Source: Eonycteris spelaea (Eukaryota; Chordata; Mammalia; Chiroptera; Pteropodidae). From it: 64,000 bases of DNA. Below are positions 1-12,800 of the stretch, one piece after another; within the stretch, counting starts at the first letter, position 1; each line of letters begins with the position of its first letter. The position numbers and the translations under genes were made by a program. The notes beneath the pieces were generated by a model, which was given only the letters and a program-made list of their open reading frames with translations, made no database searches and was not told the DNA's origin. Location: the NCBI GenBank assembly GCA_003508835.1, contig PUFA01000068.1, forward strand, positions 3,224,001 through 3,288,000, given 5' to 3'.

Positions 1-191
1 AAGGGGAGCTTTGAAGGCATCTGCACCTCTTTGTTAAGACGTAGGTTTCAACCGTAGGCACTAGGACAACCTTGGGGTGGGAGAGGGGAGAAGCCGGACG
101 CCCCGCCTCCAGCGCGCCAGACTCCCCGCCCCGCCCACTCTCTGTGACCCTCCCTCGCGGGCTCAGCTCGGGCGACCTGTTGGCAAGCGGT

Positions 192-201
192 GTCACGTGA
201 C
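192..201. promoter_or_regulatory. CLEAR-type E-box palindrome (copy 1)
   Basis: A perfect GTCACGTGAC. This 10-mer is the consensus of the CLEAR element bound by TFEB, TFE3 and MITF at lysosome and autophagy genes; the CACGTG core also binds USF and MYC/MAX. It lies about 540 bases upstream of the start codon inside the CpG island. The sequence match is exact; regulator identity is inference. Confidence 0.65.
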
Positions 202-264
202 GCGGCCGGCCGCGCACTGCCCCGCCTCGGGCCGGCCGCCTGTTGCGCCCGCCGGGCTGGTTCC

Positions 265-274
265 ATCACGTAAC
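265..274. promoter_or_regulatory. Degenerate E-box-like site
   Basis: ATCACGTAAC lies between the two perfect palindromes and keeps the CACGT half, but has lost the symmetry. It may be a weak or decayed third copy of the same site. Confidence 0.3.
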
Positions 275-346
275 GCGCGGGCACCGCCCCGCTCTTCCCT
301 CGCGGAGCGAGGGAGGGCGGGCGTCGAAAGAAAAGGGAAGGGAAAA

Positions 347-354
347 GGGGCGGG
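347..354 (+). promoter_or_regulatory. GC box (Sp1-type)
   Basis: GGGGCGGG in the purine-rich stretch just upstream of the second CACGTG palindrome; a typical Sp1/KLF site of CpG-island promoters. Confidence 0.5.
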
Positions 355-378
355 AGAAGGAGGAGAGGCGGTGCTCGA

Positions 379-388
379 GTCACGTGAC
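379..388. promoter_or_regulatory. CLEAR-type E-box palindrome (copy 2)
   Basis: A second perfect GTCACGTGAC, 187 bases downstream of the first and about 40 bases upstream of the YY1-type motif. Closeness to the probable transcription start is typical of functional CLEAR sites. Two identical 10-base palindromes in under 200 bases are unlikely by chance, even in GC-rich DNA. Confidence 0.65.
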
Positions 389-425
389 CCGGGGCAGCCC
401 GGAAAGCTCCGAGGAGGAGCCTGGC

Positions 426-436
426 GCCGCCATTTT
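426..436 (+). promoter_or_regulatory. YY1-type initiator motif
   Basis: GCCGCCATTTT matches the YY1 core (GCCATnTT) with GC-rich context. In TATA-less promoters this motif commonly sits at or just after the transcription start. Placing the start here is inference. Confidence 0.5.
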
Positions 437-734
437 CCTGCAGCTGCCTGTCCCTCTTACCCTGCCCCGCTCCAGCTGACCAGGGAAGGGGTGGGCTGAG
501 CTGAGGCGGGGGCAGAGAAGCGCCCGACACCGTGCCTGACCCCGCGGGTGACACAAGCTGGTTCTTTCCGGGCTGGGTGGCAGCGCGCGGCCCTGAGCCC
601 CGCCCCAGGCCGGCAGACAGAGAAGGAGCCGGTGGGGGTAGGGGGTGCGGTGGGGGGCGGGGGTCCTCCGGCTTTTGGGGTCCCAGTCCCCGCCGGCTGC
701 GGAACGGGAAGGGTGGTGGAGGAGCGCCGCAGAG

Positions 735-864
735 ATGTCCGGCCAGAGCTTGACGGACCGAATCACCGCCGCCCAGCACAGTGTCACCGGCTCCGCCGTA
801 TCCAAGACAGTATGCAAGGCCACGACCCACGAGATCATGGGGCCCAAGAAAAAGCACCTGGACT
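735..864 (+). CDS. PICALM: PICALM exon 1 (coding part)
   Basis: It encodes residues 1-43 plus one base and opens [16 protein letters not shown]. The ATG at 735 is the first on the + strand after the likely transcription start and has G at -3. Residues 5-18 form the membrane-inserting amphipathic helix of CALM. K28 and K38-K39-K40-H41 are the phosphoinositide-binding residues of ANTH proteins. The donor is gtgagt at 865. The 5' UTR extends upstream to about 430. Confidence 0.95.
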
Positions 865-3800
865 GTGAGTGAAGCTGACCGCTGCCCCCAACCCTGCGAC
901 CCGTGTCTTTCTCCCCATCTCTTTTCTTACCCCCCTTTAGCTGCCAATTCCCTCTCTGCGTCTTGTCTGGCACGGCGGGTCCTGAGCTCGTCCGAGCTGT
1001 GTTCTTTTTGCTTCCATCACACCTGCCTTCACGGCTTCCGTTCCCTGTCTAAAAATCCCTGACAAGCCCCTCCCCTCCGGGATCCTAGGGGACCCTCGCT
1101 TCCCTGACCCGGGCGCCACGACACCCCATCGCACCCGACCAACTTGTCTCCCCACCTAGCCTCTCACCTCCCTGCCTCCTCCGTCTACTTGCAGCCTGTG
1201 CGGTTTCATCCCTCCCGTCCCGTGCTGCCTAGTCGCTCTCTCCTGAGCGTCTCCCCGCTTGCTCCCGGTCTCACCGCCCCATTGTTTCCCGTTAGCCTTC
1301 TTCGGGTTTCCGTAAACGCCTGCCTGGTGGCGTGGACCCGGATCCCTTTTTCTCCGCAACCCTGAGAACTGCCTCCCTTGGAGAGATTACCACTTCCTTC
1401 GCTCCACTAGCTTCTTCTGTCCCTTCCTTTTCCCGGTTTCTCTTCCACCTAACTCCCATTTGGGTTACTTTTCTTTGCCTCTATACCTTCAGTTAAATGC
1501 CTTCGTCTCCTGTTATTTTGAATATCATACTCAGTACCCGACTTATATCTCAGACTACTTTCTTCGTGTGAGTGGAAGTGAAGGGATTTCGTTTGGTGTA
1601 GGGAAAGCTTTATGGAAAGTTGGGATTTTTAATTGCCTCTCGTGGAATTTTATCATATTTTCATGCTTTTGGCTGGGGCAAGTTGTGAATGTCAGGCATT
1701 CCCCCACCCCTCGTCTTTTTACTTATTTTTATTTATTTTTTTAAATTTTTACTTCTAATGGGGATAAGGGAAAGGGTTTACTGATACTGGTGTCGTTTCC
1801 TGGAACTGTTTGTTAACAACCTTGACGGTTTGAATTTAGAAGCTTGAGTGTGAAGCGGAGACTATTGGAATTCAAAATGGATTAATGATCAAACTTAAAA
1901 ATGACATACATCTCTTTAAAAACTGGTGAAAAGATGTTTGATGATGCTTGAGTTTTGACTTTCAATTTTATGCTGGCTGTCTTTCAGGACTACTTTCTCT
2001 TATACGGAGTAATATCGCTCCATTCACTAACGTATGTACAATCACTAGAACTAACTCCTGCCAACTTTTTCCAAACCTGGAAGCCACCTGTAATCTCCTT
2101 TTTCTTTCCACACCTTCACCTCAGGGTACAAAGCTCAGTGGATTACTCACGCTTTGACTCAATGGGTCCTCGACCTGAAACTTTTCAGGAAAACATAGGG
2201 AAATAGGCACAATAATTTCTTTTTTTTTTTTTTAAATGACTACTGGACACATAAGCCTATCTTCATCCTACATGAAAGTTACTTTGCTTTACTGATCTAA
2301 GCAAGAGTGAGCATGCTTGACAGGGAATCCACTGACAGGAGCCCTGTTTTGATTTCTCTTTTGGACTTTGGCCTTAAGGCTCTTGATCTTTTTTTTTTAA
2401 AAAAAAGTACAAAATGTGAATTCTTTCAAGATACTTTGCTCATGAAGTGCTGTTAGAACAAGTTATTGTGCTACCAGACAAACCCATTATTCATTGTGAC
2501 TGGTTCCTTCTCTGTGGAAAAGTTAAATATATATCATTACAGCTTGTTTCTTCTCATCTGATGTACAAGTCATTCTCAGGGTGCCTTTTAACTGTCAGTT
2601 CTCACCTGTATAGAGAATGCAGAATGTATTTAAATGGTGACATTTCTATAAACAGGAAATTCTTTAAAATGCCTTGTGAAACTATAAATGTTTCTTTGAT
2701 TACCTGATATTTGGGTAGACATTTTTACTGTTCATTTCTCTTTAAATGACAACTTGTATTGCTCTACCCAGTCTTGCTGTTTGCTCCAATACAGTTAATT
2801 CTTTTTTTTTTTTTTTTCTTTTCTTTCTGGTGATGGGGGTAGGTGAAGAAAGTACTTGTGACTGTGAACTGTTGTCCTCTTCCCTCATTTCAAAATGCTA
2901 AATTACTTCAAGACTAGATATAGCTTTTAAGGTTTTTGTCTTTTTTCAAATGTAGCAGTTCTTTTAACACATTGCCAAAAAAGCTTTACACCACATTGCC
3001 AACATTGCCAGAAAAAAGGCTAGGTAAGGTTAGGATGGTGATACTTACTGGGGGTTTTATAAATGTTAACCTTTCCTTTTGTAATAGAAGCTACTGCAGA
3101 TGTTAACTGGAATTCAATTTGGCGGTACTCCCTCACATTTGTAGTTCCTTTTCTCTACCATTGCTGTGTTTATAAACTCCAATTTATTTAGAACTTTACT
3201 ATTCCTGGTAATGTTTGATTTTTTTTAAAAAAAAATCTATGTAACTAAGGAGCCACTATATTTTTTTCAATGAGATTTTTAAAATATAATGTTTCAGATG
3301 CACTTGTAATCAGTTTTCACTAATGAAGTAAATTTTACAGTCTGACCAGTGAATGGTTTTTCTAAAGACCATCCTTACATACTTTGAAGAAATTGAAAAG
3401 GCTTTCACAGACAGTTCTGTGTCTTGACACCAAATTTTAGGCTTTAATATAGAGTTAATTTTTACTGTTTTAGGAAGTTTTTTCCTATGAGGGCTTAGTT
3501 CTGTTGGACCTTTTAATGTCCCCAAAAAACTCTTGCCTGCTTTGTTGAACCTAATGAAACGATTTCATTTTTTAAATGTTAGTACTTAACAAAAATAGGC
3601 TTAGGACTTTCATTTTTTTCCTATAAGCCTTTAGTGTGTGGATATGGTTTCTGTGTACTCCCCAAGGTCTTTTCCATATTAGGAAGTGATTATTATAATC
3701 CATGAATTATGGCTTCATTCATGCTACATTGTATACTTAAATATCTTTTGCTTTGCTCATAGGTGTCAGTGGATAATAGTGTTAACTAGTGTCCCTAGTG

Positions 3801-6800
3801 TGAAAAGAATTGTCATACTTGAAACATATTTATAAAGATGAACTCAATTTGCCTTTAATTCCAAGCCTCTCTTTGCCATAATCAAGGTAGAAGAATAGCA
3901 GCCCATAAAGGTTCAAATATAAATTTGCCAGGCACTTATTAACCATTATCTAATTTAATCCTCTCACAGATATGGGAGAGACAAACCAGATATGTATAGA
4001 AAGAAAGTCTGTAACTAAAGAAAGTATAGAATGCTTAAAACATCCATAATGATTGAAGTATATACAAAACCCAATTTTTATAAGTTCTTATTTAAAATAT
4101 TCTTATCTGATTTTACAACTTTTAGTCTGTTCTTTGAGTTGAATAATTTTCTTTATTCTTATTTAATTTATGTTTTTGGGCATTTACATAACTAACATTT
4201 CTATTAATGGCTATAATGGCTTCACTTTTTTTTTTTTTTTTTATAATGGCTTCACTTTTATATCCATATTTTTCCCACTTAATTTCCAGGGACACTTCAT
4301 TCCATCCACCATCTGTCTTACATTTTCTACAACAAAATCAAGATCATGTTCTTATGAAGGATCTATTATAAGCATATCTCTATGCTAGATACAATATGGA
4401 TATTTGTGTGTTGTGTACGGGATCTAGAACCTGCCTAATTTTAATGGCGGAAGCAAATTTTTTAAGAAACATTTTGAATATGTAAAAGGTGGAATTTGTA
4501 TTTGGGCTAGTGGTTTGTCTAACCATTGAAAATGTGTATAAGATATTGAAATATACTCAATAATTACCTTTTAAAGGAAATATATTGATTTTTAATGTCT
4601 TAAGGACATCCAGTGCTTTGTTTACTATTGTAAAAAATATTTGGTAACTGGGATTTGATTTGCAAGAAGATGCACATGAGGAAAATTATTAAGTGGAAGG
4701 TCTGCCCCAAGATGTGATGTCTTTTGTTTAGAAAAAAAGTAACTGGGATTTTCCAAATGGATCTTGTTTTACAGAGACAGTTATGTAGTTAACATTTAGA
4801 CTTACTGTTTTTTCTTTTTAGAATTAACCATATGATTTATATTTTTATTTTTCATTATTCAACCTATTCTGTCACTTATTTGTTAATAGTTCTGAAATAC
4901 AGAAAATGGTAATGGAGTCATTAAGGTGGTAATAGTAAGATTTGACTATGTTGAAAGACATATTGAATGCCTCAGGTATATAGTAGAACTCCATAAATGT
5001 AAGGATTTTTCCTCCTTTATATGTCTATGTTTCTTAATAGTATATATTCTAGAAGAGAAACTTTGAAGAGAACTCAACATTTAGCCATTTTGGTAGCCAC
5101 CTTATTTATAATTAGCAAGTTAATTCTAAAATATCTTTGTAATTAGGTTTTGCTGGTGGACTTGTTTTAAGGACTACTATTAGACTTTACACATTTAATT
5201 TTTATCCTTATAGCAGTGCTTTTAATGATTCCTGTAGATTGTATATATCTGAATAATTTTTAAAGGTGTCTTTGAATTTAGAGTAACAGTTGATAAGTGA
5301 AACTTCATGTGAAATGACTTGTCTTTTTTTTCTCATTTGATTTGTGAATCATTTGTATGAAATATTTAATTAGATGTTTTAAAAATAAATTAACTGTTAA
5401 AAAATAATTCATTCTAATTAACCAGAATTGCTTTAAATAAAATTGTTTATTTTGACCCTTATTATCATTTAAATATTTAATATATCTAATATTTAAAGTT
5501 TTTAAATATTTAAAGATATTTAAAGTTCACCATGATGCATGGAAAGTCGCTTCTATTCTTTTTTTTCAGTTATGCTTAGTTCCATGATTTCTCCCTCAAG
5601 GAAGAAAAATAAATTGAAAGGCTTCTTGGCAAGAGGTTAGAGGCCTACCAAGAAGTAGAATTAAGATTTTTGAAGTAAAGGCTAGTATTTGCTCTTCCTG
5701 TTCTTTTTGGTGGCTGAAGTGGCGCACTTCCGTTACTTTGTGTTCTGTCTCAGTATGTTCCCAAACTGCTTTATACATTTCTCAGGAGAATTGGAATTTT
5801 TGGATTTGACCTTTAGAATTTTATCTTTTCATTGTGTATATGGTTCTTTTCATGGAGAATAGTTCCTGGGCAATTAGATTTTACTAACGTTATTCCTTTA
5901 AAAGAGAACTTTGATGACGCTAAAGCTTTGTATTAGATGTTATGTTCAGAGTTGTAATTTGCCAGGTTATCAGAATATTAAGGATTTCTTAAATTATACT
6001 AGAATGTAGTGGCAATACAGCTAAACATGTTCTTTGTGTTAATGCCTAGATTAATTTTATATTTAACAAACATCTATTTGTGCTTACTTTGTACGAGGCA
6101 CTCACCATACTAAACATTTTACAATTAACTTATTTCTTTCAACAACTTAGAGAGATTTTATTATCACCATTTTACTGAAGAAGAAACTAAGGTACTGAAA
6201 AGTTCAGTAATTTGCCCAAGGTCACACAGCACAGCCAGGAAGAAGAGAACTGGAATTTGAACTGAGGTAGTCTAACATTAGGTTTGTGCTTTCATCTCAG
6301 TGTGCCTTTTTACATAATACATTTCTTTTCCAGGAAATGAATAAACCATACTCATTTATTCATGGCAGTGTTTCTCAAAGTATGGATGGTCCTGGGAGTC
6401 CCCAAGACTTTCATCCTTTTGCATATTTGTGAGGCAATACTACATTTGTATACTAAGACATTATTTTGCCTTTTCTATTTTCATTCTTTTATGAGTGTGA
6501 AGTGGAGTGTTCCGGAGGCTGTGCGATGTGTGATATTGTAACAGATAGAATGCAGTAGCAGATATGAGAATCTGTTTTCTATTAGGCCAGATAGTAAAGA
6601 GTTATGCAAAAATATAAAACAATGCCACTGTTCTAAATTTTGGTTTTGGAAAATACATTTATTTTTCATGGAAAATGTTAACATGATTTTTTTTAATGAA
6701 TTAATATTTTAAATTTTCTCAACTTTAATTTCTGACAGTAAATATTGATAGAGAAAAACCACATAACCAAAAGCTCTTTGAGATCCTCAGTTTTTAACAT

Positions 6801-9800
6801 TGCAAAGGTTTTGAGACTAAAAAATGCATCTTCGAGGAAGAAGTGTATATTAGGGGAGAAAAGGATTCTTCAGAAAGGAACTAAGTTTAAGAGGTCCTTT
6901 AAACTCTCAGAGTAATTTTAGATTTGATTTGGTGGGTAGCGAGTGGCCCAACTATTGGAGGACTCTGAGCAAGAGATGTGGCATAATCCTTTGATTATGT
7001 CATACATTAAGTAAATTGGAAGGAATGTGCTGTGTGACTTGGAAAGAGGACTGCTGGAGGCAAAAAGACTAACAGTTAATATCTAGTTTTTTTTTTCCTA
7101 AAAGGCTTTAATAACGTTTGTCATTAATTGGGACTTTTGATGCATTTTTTCTCACTTTTTTTTTTTTTTACACCTAAGCTATTCCTTTCAGCCAAGGCAT
7201 TAAGAGGTCTAGTTTTGTTTTAGATATTATATGGTGTTTTCCAAAGTATTACAGAAAAAGATTTTTTTTTTGTTGTCGTAGCTGCTCAGTTTGAAGACTA
7301 TATTAAATGCATGTTTTGAGGATATGTTCTTTAAAGTAGAAATTCAATTTAAGAATTAAACAGGGGACCAGAAGTAGATGTGAAATGTTTTCAGAGCTGC
7401 TTCCTTGTACAACTTCAGGAGTTGATGATCACCTTGTAGTCTATGTGCAGCGTGCTCAAATTGTATGGCAGTCTTGCTTTAAAGGTAAGGAGGGATAAAG
7501 TACACTTCGTAGGTAGTCAAAATGTAAAAAAAAAAAGAAATGACTTTTAGAATGAAGTCTTACAAGGTTTGAGGCAAGGGTCGAAGTGGTAGTAGTGATG
7601 GGCATGATAGGAGGAACACTAAATCTAGACCGTAAATTGATTCTAGGGGCTAGTGGAAATTGCTGAAAGTTCTCTCTGGTCACTGGAATTGCTGCAGTGA
7701 TTTCTGAAATCAAGCTGTTATTTAAGTCACCAACTTACTGCTTGAAACCACCCAAGAGGCTGTAATTTTACTCAAGGAACACTTCTTCCAAGTAGTGATT
7801 GAGGAAGCTAGAAATGCTTTCCAAACTTCTTCCCTCACTAAAGATTGCAGGTATACTTTACAAGAGACTTCATAGGGTATATTCCGTTGCTATATTTTAA
7901 TGTACATGGTTCTGCTGATTATATAGGTGGTCTCATGTGACTATAAGCTCTGAGAACAAGGGTCATGGTTTGTATATGTTTAAAAACTTTGGGCTGGTAA
8001 TAGAGTTAGTTATCTTGTGGATACTTAAGAAATACAAATATACTGTATTTTAAATACATCTAATACGCAAAAATCTTACTGTAATTCAAGTATATACCAA
8101 AGAGTAAATAGCAGGTGGTATTCACAGTGGAGAGAATTGGTAGACTTATTTGATGTACTTGAAATGGTTGCATAAATTTAATTCATGCATGATATTGAAT
8201 GATTTGAAATATTAATCATTTAACGAAACCAAAGCTAATGTAGAAGAGGGGTTGTGAGGCAAAGTGATTATTTCTTTTGCATTTTTTAAATTGAGATGTA
8301 ATTCACATAACATGGATTTTCCAATCCTGTACATTTTAATAAATGAGCTCATACAATATGTGGCTTTTTTATATCTGGCTTCTTTCACATAGCATAACAT
8401 TTTCAAGTTTATCTATATTGTAGCATGTAACAATACTTCATTCTTTTTTTATAACCTAATATTCCTTTGTGTAGATACACCATCTTTTGTATATCCCTCA
8501 TCCATTGATGAACATTTGGATTGTTTACTCCATCAAACCCTCTAAGAATAATACTGCTGTGACTATCCATGTACAAGTGTTTGTGGGAATTGGGATGTCG
8601 ATTTTCTTGGGCACATATCTAGGAGAAGAATTGCTGGGTCAAACGGTTATTGTATGTTTAACTTTTTGAGGTTTTACCAGACTGATTTCCACAGCAGCTG
8701 CACCATTTTACATTCCCAACAATATATGAAGGTTCTAATTTCTCCATGTTTTTGCCAACACTTATTTTCAGGTTTTTTTTAAACATTTAATTAAAATTTT
8801 TTTTATTGTAGTCATCCTGTGGGTGTTAAGTGATATCTTGTGTTTTGATTTGTCTTTCCTTAATGCCTAATGATGTTGAGCATCTTTTTATGTGGTTATT
8901 GACCATTTGTGTATCTCTGCAAAAAATGTCTAGTCAGATTCTTTGCCCATTTAAAAATTTGCTTCTTTATATATTTGGAATGCTAGAAAAGTTTTTTACG
9001 CATTTCAGATACTAGATCATTATATGATTTGCATATTTTTCCCATCCTGTGGATTCTCTTTCCACTTATTTAATAATGCCCTTTGATAAACAAAACTTTT
9101 TAATTTTGAAGTTTGATTTTTATTTTGTGTGTGTGTGTGTGTGTTTTGGTATGATATCTAAGTAACCATTAGTTAATCCATAGTTACACAGATTTACAGC
9201 TAAACTACTCTTAAGAGTTTTATAGTTTTTAGCTCTTTTAGGTTTGGTCAATTTTGAGTTAATTTTTGTATGTGGAGTAAGGAAGAGCAAAGGTGTGGTA
9301 TAAGGAAAATTAAGGATATTTGAGTTTTTCCCCTTTTGAAGTTGACATGGAGTACAACTCTGCTACTTCTGTGTACCATGGAAATAGAGATTAGTGAATG
9401 AGAGAAAAAATTTCCTTGTCACTCTGCACTTTGCTTATAGTTCATTGAGTGGTTAATGGAAATATTTGAGTCAAACATTCTTTCAACTGGATGGACCACT
9501 TAATCTAATTCAGAGTACTTTTTTTATTTTTTAGGTTCTCAGTATAATTTTTAAAATGTGTAAATACATAGTTGCATGAATATCAAATAAGCAGTTATTT
9601 TTGTCCACATAGAATAGTGTGTATGTTTCCATAGTATCTTGTACTTTGTCATAATGATACTTTTCATATTATAATTCTTTATAACTTTTATAATTGTTTA
9701 TAGAGAGCCCTTGTGTGTTTTCTTAACTATGCTTAATACAGCATTTAGCAAGTATGCACTAAAAAGATGCTGAACAAAAGAAGGAGGATAACGTCTTCAT

Positions 9801-12800
9801 GGGCGGTTTCTAATGTGTTATAAAACAATGTTTTAGGTTTTTTATACATAAAGAGGAAGATTGCTGTAGGACTGACTAATAGTCATTGCTGTGAGTAGGG
9901 GTTGTTTAAACCTCTTTCGGTTTCCATGATCAAGTGAATTTTTATTTATTGGTTGACAGTGAGAGGGATTATGGAAGTTGAGCAATAAACTTCCAGAGTT
10001 TTATTATGTAAAATTAGGGCAGTTTGACACATTAAATATTAATTATTTCAGTTTCTGCCCATTAGTGGTATATTTGACCTTAAACAAATGAGTTTAAGCT
10101 AGTTAGATCTTGGATTTTCTTCTGCTTTTCTTTCTCTTATGACTTATTTACTTGCATGTGGTTGTTAAAAGTGAATTCCAGGGAGTCCTCAATTTTAGAC
10201 TTTGTGTTATCTGTGATAGTCCACATCTGAAAGCAGAATGCTATACAAGGCCTTGCTTGCTAAATACATGTTTTCTTAAAAGACGGCAAAACATTTAAAG
10301 TGCAAATAATGATAGTCACAAATGAAGTCTATATTGAATAAGCTGGACATTGACTCTGATTGATTTCTTCCTAATACCTTCTGTAGCCCTTTCTTTCCTG
10401 CTCTTAGGACTCTGGTGAATTGATATGAAAATCCAAATTAATTTTCTTTTGAAAATAGCCTGTAGGTAACTTAATTCATTTGTATACCTACAGACCCAAT
10501 AGTTTATCATCTTGTTTCACAATTTTCTTGGAGAAGGCCTGAATGGAAGAACAGTTATAAAGCAAATTTTTATTTCATGTTATTTTCATGAAATTCTCTA
10601 GGAAGCGGTATTAAAATCTTTTGCTTGATCTGTGAGCAGAAATATGAGGGGGAAGTTCTGAGATTGAGTTTTGTCCTACATTGAGCAGTACTGGCAAAAA
10701 TTCTGATTAGAAGCAGTAAGTGGGGTGCTGAGAGAGTGATCAAGGTCTACAAAAGAATGTAAAGATGAATGACACTTAATCCTTACCTTAAAAGGAACAT
10801 GAGATCTAACAGTGAAAATGTTTAAACAAATAATTGTGATGTGTTGAGATAAACGTATAAGGCTTTTTACATAGAGTATCAAAGTAAGGACTGGAGTAAT
10901 TAATTTTGAAGTAGGTTAGTGATGGCTTCACAGAGGAGGTAACAGGAATTTTAAAGATGAGTAGTGATTTGCCAGATGGACAAAAGTGTTCTTCTTAAAC
11001 AAATTAGCAAAGTGTTAATAGAAATAAAAGGTGATGAGGCTGGAGAGGGAGCCCTTAAATGTCTTGTGGCAATAGGAGTTATTCTTGATTGATTCTGGTC
11101 CCTTCACCTTTTCCCTAAATCCTCATTTTAGAATCCCCTTTCATCCCATTTATTAGCTGCTGTCCCAGCTTTAGATGCCACTGTTATCGAACTGGGACAG
11201 TACTCTTTCCTTTTCCCAGGTAATTTGTGGTAGGGTTATTGAAAGGGATGGAAAGGAAGTAATTGCAAGTCTTGAGTTCCAAATTTACGAATGATTTTAA
11301 AGACAAACTATCTTATCTGGTGATGGTCAGTATGACTGGAAAAGGTTTGATAAAACAATTAAAGTCGGTAGGATTCTTGGATATGTTTGATTAATGTGAT
11401 TTACCTATTGACACCTATTCATCTGCAAACTGTTAATTATCAGTTATTCTTAGCTATTTAAAGCTGGATCTCCACAGAAGATATTAGTCTTGAGGAAATT
11501 AATATATTCATTAGCAATTACTTGTTAAGAGTCTGTCATATAACCAAGTGACTGAGTTGAGAGTATTAAGAATTCTAAATACGAGATCATTGGTTATGCA
11601 TGGCCTTAGTGTAGTATGTAAGATGACATATACAGATAACTGTATTACCACGCAAATGTGAGATAAGTTCACTGAAAATCAGAAGAGAGAGAAATACTGT
11701 TTTTGATTAGGGGGAGAACTGGGCCTTAAATGATAAGCATTGAGGAGCATTAGGCATTTCAGGTAGAGGAAAGAGCATGAACAAACATTTGCAGGTAGGA
11801 AGCCTGGAACTGTGGGAAACAAAGGAATCTGTTTAACTGAGGAGGGTAAATAGGGTGCTTTGGAGCTGGGGGAAGGACAGGTTGGGTGTAAGAAGTAGAG
11901 TTGGAGCAGTTGTCTGAGGCTAGATTGTAAAGAGAGTTTGGATTTTAATCATCTGACTTTTAGATATCTCTTTTCCAGGTAGCTTTTGGCTACTGTTGAA
12001 GTTGGACCATTGTTGGAGCTGATTTTCAAAATTGTATTATATGTTTATTTTCTGCTACCAGTGTTAAAATAGAGAAGGCAAGGAGTTTTGTTGATCTTGA
12101 AGCTGAGAATAGACTTTGCCGCTTCAAGCTTTTTATATTAACTTGATTATTATAGACTGTATTAATAGTGGCAGTATCTGAGGTTTGGGGATTTCTGAGT
12201 TTCAATTACACAGGATTCATTGAAAGTCTTCTAAAAAGAAATAATATATACCTCATTTTGATCTAAAGATGGATTTTATAAACATTAAAGGAAACTTTTC
12301 AATCTTTGGTGTTACACAAAATCCGATAAAATCAGTTTAGTTAGGATGTAACCTGCATAGTGGGAATAATAGCTAAGATTTAAGGAATCCTTTCTGTCTT
12401 GAGCAGTTGACATGCATTAACACAATTAATCCTTATAAAAACCTATTGAATAAGTAGTCTTATTAGCTCTTTTGTATGGATGCATAAATTGAGACACTAG
12501 TAATAAAAGGAAATAGAGACTAAATTTAACATTTACATGACAATGAAGAACCTTGACGGGAAGTCAGGCAGTTTGGAGAATCTCTTAGCTTGTAGAGAAC
12601 TTTTAGGGATTGGGATATAGTTAGGAGAAAGCGTTTCTTTGAGAAATATAACTTCTATAAATATGTAAGATTGCATTTGGAAAGAGCAACTTCATGTGTT
12701 TCTTAGAGTACATTTTTAATATACTTTCAGAGGAATAAGCCCTCAGTTGGACTATGGGGTGCTGGCCCCAGCTCCATATGAGCTCAGGAAAATCTCTGAC

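Larger units (their letters stand above)
90..880 (+). promoter_or_regulatory. PICALM: CpG-island promoter of PICALM
   Basis: The sequence is very GC-rich with dense CG dinucleotides, in sharp contrast to the AT-rich intron that follows. There is no TATA box near the likely start. It holds two GTCACGTGAC palindromes, a GC box at 347-354 and a YY1-type GCCGCCATTTT at 426-436. This is the usual make-up of a TATA-less housekeeping promoter with dispersed initiation. Transcription probably starts around 380-480, close to the YY1-type motif, but the exact start cannot be read from sequence. No ATG occurs on the + strand between about 430 and 734, so no upstream ORF would delay initiation at the PICALM start codon. 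An antisense transcript from the same island is possible but unsupported. Confidence 0.85.

Noticed and set aside
77..499. 140-residue + strand frame upstream of the start codon
   Set aside because: Low-complexity translation of the promoter, ending before the PICALM ATG; most of it is upstream of the likely transcription start.
48..857. 269-residue open frame on the minus strand
   Set aside because: It lies opposite the CpG island and exon 1; GC-rich DNA has few stops. The product is proline/arginine/glycine-rich with no domain, and it overlaps the PICALM coding exon antisense.
380..973. 197-residue minus-strand frame over the promoter
   Set aside because: Same GC-rich cause; crosses the exon 1/intron 1 border with no sign of a conserved product.
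8487..9015. Two short + strand frames as small genes
   Set aside because: They are antisense readings of an L1M fragment.
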